Source: Dactylonectria macrodidyma
Lineage: Eukaryota; Ascomycota; Sordariomycetes; Hypocreales; Nectriaceae
Length of the DNA stretch: 64,000 nucleotides
Reading direction: 5' to 3'
Assembly: GCA_020744425.1 (NCBI GenBank)
Contig: JAGMUV010000020.1
Location: 496,001 to 560,000, forward strand
Below the pieces are notes generated by a model. That model made no database searches and was not told the DNA's origin. It saw only the letters and a program-made list of their open reading frames with translations. The stretch's first letter is position 1; the number at the start of each line of letters is the position of its first letter. This document shows positions 55,346-64,000 of this stretch, piece after piece. The translations under genes were made by a program, and so were the position numbers.

Positions 55346-58121
55346 CCTCCCTTGATTGTATTGGGTTGTCCGAAAGCAGATTTTGTACAGGTGTTGGATC
55401 CAGATTTGCGACAAGAAAGGAGGCCGGAGGTTGCGGGATTTGCGACGCTATCGGATACTGGGTGTTTTGGAGTGGCAGCGCTAGTGCTCCTTTCAGGCGC
55501 TGAATGAGTTGTCACAGATGACCCGGCAGCAGAGGAAACCTCAGAACTACTGTCGCAAGCAGTGGCTAGTTTTCTAGTAGCGACGGTAGTGGATGTTGTC
55601 TTATCATCACTCTTTGCAATCGCTATTGTGTTGACGGAAGCTTTCCATTTCGCGTCGACTTCCGGGTTGCTACTAATGGCTTTGTGAGTTGCCCTCAAAG
55701 TAGCGTCTCGGCTCGGAATTCCTTGGCCCAAAGTACCCGTAAGGGTCGCCTTGGATTGGGAAACAACGGGCGGTGTAGAAGAAACTCTTGGTATCTCGCT
55801 TAAGCCTGGAGAAATCCGATCCATCCGGCTCTTTGCGGTGGCTTTGAGCACTGCATTGAGTATTCTTAGAATCAGTTTTATAGCAGGCAGGGAGACAAAG
55901 TGAGGCCTACTTGAAGATGGGCGTGGTCGGTGCTTCTTGCAAATAGCCAGGTCAGACTTGAGTGCAGCAATACTATTCTGTAACTCCAGTCGCTCACGTT
56001 GACTTTCTTGAGACTCGGAACCTAGTCGAAGGAGGGTATCGTCATCCATCTCAAGCACCGCCGTTGTTGTAAACACAGATTTCATCTTGGAGATCAGACA
56101 ATTCTCCACGGCAAGGACAGTGACGTTGTTCGTAAAGGTTTGCAGGGACATCTACTAATAATTAGATCATAAGTCAGATTAAGGCCCAGTGGTCGAACCT
56201 CGTAGTAAGTAATCATGTTGTCAAGAACTTGCTTCAGCCTCAACTCGCCCGCATCGTCGTCTGACACTTCGCTGGTGGTTTCGTTTGGTGTGTAGTCGTC
56301 TCGTGCTAGCACATCAGAGTTGACTGGGGTAATTTGCTGGACGTCGTTGCTAAAGCCAGGTGCTGTCCGTAGAGATACCCGCATACGAAATTCATCTTCT
56401 AGGCAGACAATCTCGCCTTCTTGGTAATGGACAAGAAGTTCTTCGAGCTTATCATTCAAATGAGAAGCTTTACGGTCGAAGTAGTCCAGGACGTATTCGG
56501 CAAGGATTGCATCTCGGATGTTTTCGCCGGCACCTGTGACATGTTCCAGTGCCAGTTCGACAAACATCCTTGCGGAATCCATGGCAAGTTTCAGGTATTG
56601 CTTTGCGATTCCCTTCCACGGACGAGACTGCTCGCGGAACAACTCTAGGGCGAGTCTGTCATTTGATGACCCAGGAAACTGTGATCCGAGGTCATTTAAC
56701 GCCATTTTCTCTAAGCGAGTTTTTAGATTGGTCCATGGAACTGCCACTGGCCCTTCCACTTCAAACCGATTCAACCCAGAGTCCCAGTGATAGGGGCCAG
56801 GTCTTTTGCATCCGTCTCCAAATTGAATATCTGCACACCCAACGATGCGCATGGCTGATCCACGGGATGAAATGACATTGTTGAATGCCCCATTCAGGTT
56901 TCTGATGACGGCACGGAGCTTTCGTTGGTCGACGTACGCATCTTCTTCGTTCAAGGCGCTCGCATCGAGGCTAGAAAAAAACTCGCCATCATATATGCCT
57001 CCCACAGCAGAGTAAGTGAGATCCTTGAGACGTTCAGCAATGGTGACAAGGTATTGGCGAATTTCCGACGCGCTGGATCGTGCCTTGCCGAGGGAATTGA
57101 GCCTATTCTGCTGAGACTCTATCGTTGCCTCAACAGCTTCAACTAAATTAGGTACGCTGAGTTGAAATTGTCTCTTGAGGACCTTGCTGAGCTTTTGTCT
57201 CAGAGAGTCAACTCCGTTGTTGGAAGATGGGAAAGTGACACAATCTCTAAACTCGGAAAACTCCATTTTCTTTTGATCTCCCGATCCATCCGAGGCTCTC
57301 CGTGACACTGGATTGGTCTCATTCCTGTCGGGGCAATCTGTGTTGCGAAGCACGTGCCAACCGAGCTTCAAGATATGAGCTCCTTCTAGATTTTTCGCAA
57401 GCTTGAGGTACTTTCTCGACTTGATAGATCCAGGGATGAGGAGGTCAGGTTTGGTGATTATACCTATGGTGCGTTCTCCCGTTGGATCATTCATTTGTAC
57501 CTCTGTAATCACCGACTGCTCCTCGATCTCGGCATCGGCGGAGACCACAGCGAGAATGATGTTATTCTTCCTTTTCAGGTATTTATCGGTTATTCGTAGG
57601 ACAGAGGATACCTCCTCGGTTGGTTGTTCGGATATTTCGGCGCGACAGAAGCCTGGCAAGTCGACGAGGAAAAGAGGTGTGAGTTCAGGACCCGAGATGT
57701 TAATACGTAGTATATCTTCGGAGACGCTTGTAGCATCATCGTCGACCTTCATCATCCCTTTAGCCTCCTCGATCAGCTTAGGGAGGTCGTTCTTGCTGAA
57801 ACTCTTTCCATTGAATGCGGACTGCTGATCACGGTGGTTGGCTATGATTTTGACATGCACACTCTCCTTTAATCCCGGGCGGACGGAAATCTCTGTGGCA
57901 AAGCGGGTGCAAACGCCGTCCTTGATAGGGAAACGCATGCCAGAGATGGCTTCGAGAATCGAACTTTTTCCTGATGATTGATCGCCAACGACAACAATAT
58001 ATGGAAATGTGACCGATGTTCCCACTCCGAGACCCCGCAGGCTGTAAATGGAATCAAGCAGGTCCTTTGAATCGCCACCAATTTGGCCTAGAGCCAATCG
58101 ATCCAAAGAAATCCCTTCCAT
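55291..58121 (-). CDS. Dynamin/Mx-like GTPase
   Basis: Exon 58121..56199 and exon 56151..55291 join across a 47-base intron in phase 0, rebuilding NMITYYEMSLQTFTNNV inside the GTPase effector domain. The product is about 927 residues to the first in-frame stop. GTPase motifs are GDQSSGKSSIL (residues about 46-56), the switch I Thr region, VDLPGF, ITKPD and a later dynamin-specific LGWHVLRNTD. A middle/stalk domain follows and the GED ends near CKKHRPRPSS. There is no PH domain, as in Mx and fungal Mx-like dynamins. After the GED comes a Ser/Thr-rich tail. The stop at 55291 lies where another frame opens with FG-like repeats (see the next entry), so this end may be premature. An in-frame 60-base intron (55913..55854) is possible. 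An upstream ATG at 58232 is also in frame. Confidence 0.85.
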
Positions 58122-59183
58122 GGCGAATTGAGGATAGATAATAATTGGAGAGATGGACAGGTTACTGTGATTGGAATGGAAATTGATGGTAATAAGGGTG
58201 GGGGGCACACAGACTTGGCAGTAGTGGGGCAAGAAGAGTGTTAGATTCGCAAACGTGTTGAAATAAGACTTTTGTAATAAATTGAAAACTTGCGAAGGAG
58301 GGGGAGCAGTATCAGTTTAATACCGTGATGTGAATAGTTCCTGCTCAGGAATTGGATTATTGCAATTGCTTGACCCGAGCACCTTACAACCCGTATCTGT
58401 CACTCAAGAGGTTTTGTGTAGGACCAACAGAACAAGAAGTCACTTGTCCTATTGGTGGACGGCTGCAGCGACAGCTACGGGCGCTTATTTGATGGCGGAA
58501 CCCTGAATTCAGGCCGTTTCATCGAGGCCACAAGCGCGCGCGTTGGCACATGATATGGTTCGCTGAATTGAAGCAACGCTTGTGTCCATCTAGTTTCATG
58601 CGGAAGAACTCTGCGCTAAGTCAAGCGGGCTGAACGAAGGGGCCGCAAGAATAATAGAAAAATGGAATGAAGTTTGTTCAGGTATGGAGGCCATTGGCCT
58701 ACCACCCTTGATTCTTCGTTTGTTAGTACAGTTCTTTAGCAGCGCGACATGCCCCCTGGTCATGGTCGCACGGCGTAAATATTCGCATCTCGCCCGCTTC
58801 GAAATCTCCCTTCAAGCTATGCAGCCACTTGAAGGCGAACTATATCGGAAGGGCAACGCGGATGGCAAATAAACGGAACCAAAACGACGATCAGCCACAA
58901 AGCAGCTGCATTTGTTATCTGTGCGCTAGATAGCTACCAAGCTGCATGGGTATCAAGTAAGCTACGGTCGCTGTCCATGATTGTTGCCAATGTGCAGCTG
59001 TCGACTACTTACCGTACCAAGTTATCTAAGTTAGTTAGATGAGATAGCCAAGCTACACTTAAATTGCGGACAGATAGGGTCCACCATGACAAAAATTGAG
59101 CGACGCTGATTACTACTTTGACCATTTCAAGAAAGAAGGCACGATGCCAGCGTTCTTATTTCGATAGTTACCCGACAGTCTTC
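58122..59183. other. Intergenic, no gene seen
   Basis: Upstream flank of the dynamin gene and 3' flank of the decayed lyase. One short plus ORF at 58684..58872 is featureless. Confidence 0.45.
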
Positions 59184-60433
59184 CTATCTCCTCGCAATCT
59201 TAATGCTATTCCATGCAGACTCTGATTTCCAACATTGGTCCTCGTTTGTCAGCTGGAAGGTGGCTTCGAATCCAGAGCAATCCTTGCCAGCGTACGCATA
59301 GACACGCAGATTGCGACCGAACATGCTTGATCCCACAGCCTGATACAGGCTCTGGAATGGACTGGAAGAGTTGTGGCACGTGTTGAGGTTTCCGAGCTTG
59401 GTGGTTTGCACAGCCAAACAACAGTTTGACTCAGCAGAGAGTCTCAGGTGGACGGTGTAGTCGGAAGAGATATTTGGCACATCGGTGCAGGTCAGGCTGT
59501 CGGTTTGATCTGGATCGCCTGGTATGGATTGCGTTGCCGTTGTTGTGACTGCTTGAAGTGTATTGGTTGAACTTGTCAGAGTCACTAATGTCGAGATTTG
59601 CTCGTTTGCTTGAGTGGAGCTAGTTTGTGATTCCGTCGTTGACCTGGGTTGCTCCACCACCAAACTGCTCCCGCTATTGTCACTTGCTGAGTGCGATACA
59701 TTGACCTCGAAGAAGCGCACTTCAGTCGGGCCGTCGCCTTGATTGTAGTTGCCAGCCTTGAAGTAGCTATTGGGTGCGTCCAACTCAACGGTGTCGAGGA
59801 TTGTAAAACTTTCACCGTTGATACTGACGGACAGCTGGCCGTCTTCGTAGCGAATCTCGTACGTGAATCTCTCACCCTTAGGTACGTTGTCAATGTCTGA
59901 CCGCTGTTAGGAGCAAGTGCGGCACTTCTGAACGCCCATGCTCAAGGCTCCATTGGAGCTGTAGTAGAGCTCGGCGACCGGCTTACTTGAAATGGAGTTG
60001 TCGATGTGGATTTGGCCGAAGCAAATTTCGTCGTCATTTTCCGTCACCATGATGTCGGCGAAGAGGCGGTTGTAGGAGTCAAGAGGACTCCACGATGGGC
60101 CGTTTCGCGAAACTCAGTGCGACAGTGCTTGCTGTTCGGTGTCGTGACACAGTCAGAAGGACCAGGTCCTCCAGGGACCTTCATAACTAATGCCCCGTCG
60201 GCCTTATTGGTGTAGAAGTAATCTGAGTCCGTAAATCCACTGCAGCTCACAAGTCGGAGCTAGAAATGGAGTCTGGGCTTCTGTCGCTGCCAGTGGGCAT
60301 CTGCAAAGTCCAGTTGGACAAGTCAAAGTTGCCACCGGGAGCGCAGCTGGGATCGAGGGCTCCTGCACTCTGGATAGCTATCCAGAAAGAGCAGCGACAG
60401 TACGCTCTGCAAGAAGAGATTGGGAATTGGCAT
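59184..60433 (-). pseudogene. Alginate lyase (PL7) pseudogene with extra C-terminal region
   Basis: Three frames together spell a polysaccharide lyase family 7 enzyme: GNFDLSNWTLQMPTGS, SCSGFTDSDYFYTN, SKHCRTEFRE, WSPLDSYNRLFADIM, CFGQIHID, ELYYSSNGALSMGV, FTYEIRYEDGQLSVSING and SYFKAGNYNQGD. The RxExR-type (RTEFRE), QIHID and YFKAGNYNQ blocks are the catalytic-face motifs of PL7. The reading frame is broken near 60385 (inside the signal peptide), near 60250 and near 60090, and by TAA at 59909..59907. From about 59720 to 59184 the frame stays open and encodes a Ser/Thr linker and a Cys-containing C-terminal region (NCCLAVQTTK, VYAYAGKDCSGFEA) not usual for simple PL7 enzymes. The ATG at 60433 with MPIPNLFLQSVLSLLFL is the original start. 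Breaks are described only; the intact enzyme would have been a secreted alginate or glucuronan lyase. Confidence 0.8.
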
Positions 60434-61993
60434 GGTGGCCGTATTAGCTTGAACAAGTATCCGAAGGTAGTTGTTGCTAGAAAGGAAAGACTACTAGTGA
60501 TTTCAAGGGCTTAAATATCCATGCGAAACCAATTTCAACCGTCGTATAGCTTGAACCAACAACAGACATACTGCTAAACGAAACTATTTGTTGGTGACTT
60601 AGTCTGTTTGAATCATGAGATTTCGATCCGTCTTATGATAGGAGACGACATGTATTATGCGATAGAGACCAAAGCGAGAGTAAACATAGGGCAAATCAAA
60701 CTACAGGGTTGGCCGCCCCTGCCTCCACCTGGAAGCAAATTGAACGGAACTCGTTCAAGGAGGAATTCGCCAAGTGTTTCGTGCCGCCGCAATGGGGCCT
60801 CGGATCCGCAGCCGATCCCTATGATTGACGCATGTTTCGATCATGTCGAGGCGCCATCCCCACCCTGGCACGGAGACTTTCGTTATTTATACCTTGCTCG
60901 CAGACATGTGAGTTTATTTGTTCCAGCGGTGATGAAACATTTCGCATCATATATTCCCATAGGCCTTTATCCCCAGGTCATTACTTCTAGAGGTGGGGAC
61001 ATAGGTTCTCAGCTATCCGGTAACCTGGTGTCTTACTTTATACATTAATGTCAAAAGTGTGGGAATCGATAGTTCTGTGACTGTAACTAACGCGTTCTGA
61101 AGGCACCATCTTTCACAGGTAACTCTCTTGAATGGAATCTACTTTGAATTTCCCAGAACTGCAAGTTACAATCATACTGCTCAAAAATTCACTGTCAAAC
61201 CCGGAGCTGAAGCCGCTCAACGACTTGGAATGAACGAGCTCAGGAAGTGTCGTTCACCCGATATTGATTCACAAGGTTTTCACGTTTACCAAGTGGCCGG
61301 CGCATTTGCATCAAAAAGAGATCAAACAAGGAATCAAATCAAAGATGAAGTCTCTTTTCTCGGTGTCTGCAGGTCTAGCTAACAAAGAACGCAAAGACGG
61401 CATCGCCACGATGGCCGTGTTTTACCACATGGAGCATACAGATATCTTAAACTCTCGAGTTCCAAAATCTTCTTTAGTCATATAAAGTTGCAGTAATGAA
61501 GGGTTGTTTGGTGAGGTAAATTGGTTTTCAGAAGCACAAAGAAATTTCGTGTGCATGAGGTTCAGTCGAAAACTCGGTAAGGCTGCCAAGCCACGTTGAT
61601 GCCTAATAAAGCCTTTGATGCTTTGAACATCCCGTCCTACGCACCGCTGGCGTTATTTATCATACAAAATGAGAATCTGATGGAATAGCAAATACGAACA
61701 TGCTTTAATGATTGGAACAGTATTCATTCATGTTCAGCGGTCAACCAATAAGGCCAAAGGGGACCGCTGTTCGGACCATGCGGCAGTGTTGTTAAGCGCC
61801 AAGGGTTGACACGTCACCAGCGCCAAAGTGTACAGACAAACACAGTGTAGATAAGTCAATGATATGCATGCAGATGTCGGTTGCCCTGCTTTGATAGGTA
61901 GGCTGCAGTAGTCGCCCAGTTGCCTATCAAGCCACCAACAGCCCAGGGTCCAGAGCCTGATTTGTATTTAATCCTCAGCCCCATGCCCCTTCC
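60434..61993. other. Gene-poor stretch, two unnamed ORFs
   Basis: ORFs at 60608..61048 (146 codons, ATG-like start, Pro-rich middle) and 61128..61382 (IYFEFPRTASYNHTAQKF) are open but have no domain, introns or convincing start. I do not annotate them as genes. The last 200 bases lead to the gene starting at 62069. Confidence 0.35.
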
Positions 61994-62068
61994 ATGTCCG
62001 AACTTTGCAACAGCATCAGCACGTCCAATACCACCAACAGAAAACTCTCGAGAATCAATTTCAGAATC

Positions 62069-63446
62069 ATGGCGCCGAAGGGCCTAGTCGTTACCCCGTC
62101 TCCTGTTGAAGACGAGGGCCCTGATCAGCCTCCTACCCTCAAACGCCGCCTGACGTCTTTGAAGGTGCGTATGCGGCTAAATGAAATAAGGATTCATCTT
62201 GGCATTGCAGTAGGACCAATCTTATGAACACAGCTAATTCTTCGTCTCCAGAAACGACTCTCGTTCAAAACCAAGTCAAAGGGGCCAGCTGAATGGCTGC
62301 TCGAGGGGACTGCTGGAAAACCCAAATCGATCTTGCAGAGTACCCAACTTAAGTTATCCAACAAAGATGTCACCAGCGAGGGCGGCCATAAGTTTCTGTG
62401 CAGTTACACATGGACTCAAGGAGACACCCCGACAATCTATGTTCCAGGTAATTATTGCCCTGCACAGAAATGCACTTCGTATTCTGACCAAAGCAGGCGA
62501 TCCTCCTCAATGCGTACTACCCGCAAAGTCTTTCAAAGTCAGGAAGGATTCTAAGAAGCAAGCTCCCACTGAGAAAGACTTCCCTGTCCCTCGCCACCCA
62601 TTTGAGCCCACGTTTCGTGCGATGGAGTTGATGAACCCCGACTTCAAGTTCAACGACATCCATGTTCTCATCACACGCAACTCATTGCGCAAGTTATTCG
62701 ACTTCTGTCTCGGGAAATGCAATTTCGACTTTCGACTCAATCTGTACATGGTCAACAACACCCTAGTTGTCGAGCGGTGGGAGAAGAACGCAAGCGATCT
62801 TGTGCGGCCACGCGGTAATACCGGATGGGGCCGCAACTTCGAGAAGCAGATTACTCAAACCCCACTTGGCATGAAAGACATTGGTACGCACCATCGACTT
62901 CTGCAGTATAACTTTGGGGGCCACAGATGCGCTGTGCTGTGTGAGGTGGACGCAGCTTGTGACGACGGTCCCCGCGATGCCACCTCCGAAGCCGCACCAC
63001 TGGAACAGAACGATGCTGCAGACGTCAAGGTCATTCGCGGCGGCATTAGAATCCCGCACGAAAAAGCAGTCGAGATCAAGTCAAAGGCTGGCCTCAAGTC
63101 CAAAATTTCAATAGGTCCGAGACTGCAGCAGCTTTGGTTCGGCCGAACTCAGAATCTCATCTGGAGTCGTCACAACTGGGGCCAATTCGAACCTCCTCGG
63201 ATCAAGGATGTGGAGAGCCAGTTTGCGCACTGGGAGGCGAGAAACCAAACGGTTCTACGCAAGATCGCGGGGATTCTAACTTCGTTACAAGGCATCGTGA
63301 ACAGGACGCAGGGGAGAGCGTGTATCGCATTCTGCCAGAAGAAGCATCGATTGAGAATTGGCAAGCCGCTGTTGCTGAAGGTCTATCAATCGGTTGAGGG
63401 TAAGATGCCGTTGCCAGAAGATCTTTGTCAGAAGTTCTGGGGATAA
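62069..63446 (+). CDS. Fungal 'geranylgeranyl pyrophosphate synthetase'-labelled family protein
   Basis: Exons 62069..62164, 62252..62447 and 62497..63446 give 413 residues; an in-frame ATG at 61994 would add 25. The protein has the order of motifs typical of this fungal family: CSYTWTQGDTPTIYVPGDPP near residue 90, then FEPTFRAMELMNPDF, VLITRNSLRKLFDF, GRNFEKQITQTP, THHRLLQYNFGGHRCAVLCEVDAA, KAVEIKSKA, PQLWFGRTQ-like RLQQLWFGRTQNLI, and PEDLCQKFWG at the end. Databases often call it geranylgeranyl pyrophosphate synthetase, but DDxxD prenyl-transferase motifs are absent, so the name is not supported by the sequence. The 'VEIKSK' (E-x-K) after a conserved E-x-D is reminiscent of nuclease folds; I can only note it. 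Function is unknown. Both introns are clean. Confidence 0.8.
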
Positions 63447-64000
63447 CTAGATGTGTTTCATGGTCAGATCAGGAGTTTTGGTAGTCACTCTTATTCCCCT
63501 ATTTTAACTAGATACGCGGAGATATCCAACCTTCTTTCGCCATGGTGTGAACTATTTCTTAACTTTTACTCGTATGTATGTCTAGGACGAAGCGAACATT
63601 TGGTGCAGAATGTTGCTTCAGAGTCAAAAACCCAAGACTGTGGGCTCAGATCCCGTTTTGCGATGTACGGCGAATGGTGAGAGAATAGCGTGTTAGGTTC
63701 AAGTGTACATAACGTAAATTTGAGAGTGCAACGACTCTGTGCGAGCTCGTCTGATTGCTGTCGAGAGCTGCGTCATTCAAGAGGGGCGGTAAGTGTAGAT
63801 CGACCAAACCAATTCGGGCTTCAGCTCCGGGCGTCACTTGGAATGCTGCAGTCGATTTGAACAAAACAATTCTTGAGATAGAGTACAGAGCAGGACAATG
63901 AATCAGGAGGGTTGGATGCAAATGCAACATGCAACACCCATCGCATGTCCGCGCATGATGTGTTGGCTGGCAGCGGTGGACAGCGCCGAGCCCTGCGCAG
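63447..64000. other. 3' flank and window edge, no gene accepted
   Basis: A minus ORF at 63930..63646 (94 codons) has a hydrophobic head but no family features. Nothing else is seen up to the window end. Confidence 0.4.

Noticed and set aside
55854..55913. 60-base intron in the dynamin tail
   Set aside because: GT and AG ends exist but the stretch is open and divisible by three, so it cannot be told from coding sequence; kept as exon.
1..64000. Telomeric repeats or long terminal repeats at the window edges
   Set aside because: No TTAGGG arrays and no matching long direct or inverted repeats were seen; a subtelomeric position is only a guess from gene content.

Overview
The window is nuclear DNA from a filamentous ascomycete (Pezizomycotina, probably a Sordariomycete). 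Genes are split by short GT-AG introns of about 45-90 bases with CTNAC-type branch sites, and both strands are used. The families are typical of accessory mould DNA: DAL5-like and monocarboxylate-type MFS transporters, isocyanide synthases, HET-C, a dynamin/Mx-like GTPase, an HSPA12-like Hsp70, a PL7 alginate lyase and the fungal family often labelled 'geranylgeranyl pyrophosphate synthetase'. All exon joins were worked out by hand from frame, splice signals and family motifs. Nothing was aligned against a database.

Region 1 (1-2700) holds decayed material: an unrecognised ORF broken by a TGA, and the C-terminal part of a DAL5-like transporter with two in-frame stops. Region 2 (2717-11529) is the most interesting metabolic block: a DJ-1/PfpI protein of isonitrile-hydratase type, a convergent MCT-like MFS transporter, a divergent secreted amidase with an Arp1-like N-terminus, and two tandem genes of the PvcA/DIT1 isocyanide synthase family. 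Each synthase gene has three exons with the same intron positions. Together they look like a small isocyanide biosynthetic cluster with synthesis, export and detoxification functions.

Region 3 (12465-15281) is one seven-exon gene. It encodes a Ras-like GTPase, then ankyrin repeats, then a SERAC1-like serine hydrolase. The GTPase has changes at the positions of Ras Gly13 and Gln61. Region 4 (15718-22178) holds a secreted beta-propeller protein, a Yap-type bZIP factor and a single-pass Ser/Thr-rich surface protein. Region 5 (22179-29016) has no convincing gene and carries low-complexity tracts and one tRNA-like sequence. Region 6 (29017-39762) holds a DAL5-like transporter, a 614-residue unknown with a 96-base tandem repeat and an HSPA12-like Hsp70.

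Region 7 (42680-58121) looks like a fungal recognition or cell-death neighbourhood: a HET-C protein with an amphipathic tail, an unknown helical protein, a DUF7580-like protein, a HeLo/STAND-N-terminal-like protein and a dynamin-like GTPase whose 3' end runs into FG-type repeats in another frame. Region 8 (59184-64000) has an alginate lyase decayed by frameshifts and one intact gene of the mislabelled GGPP synthetase family.
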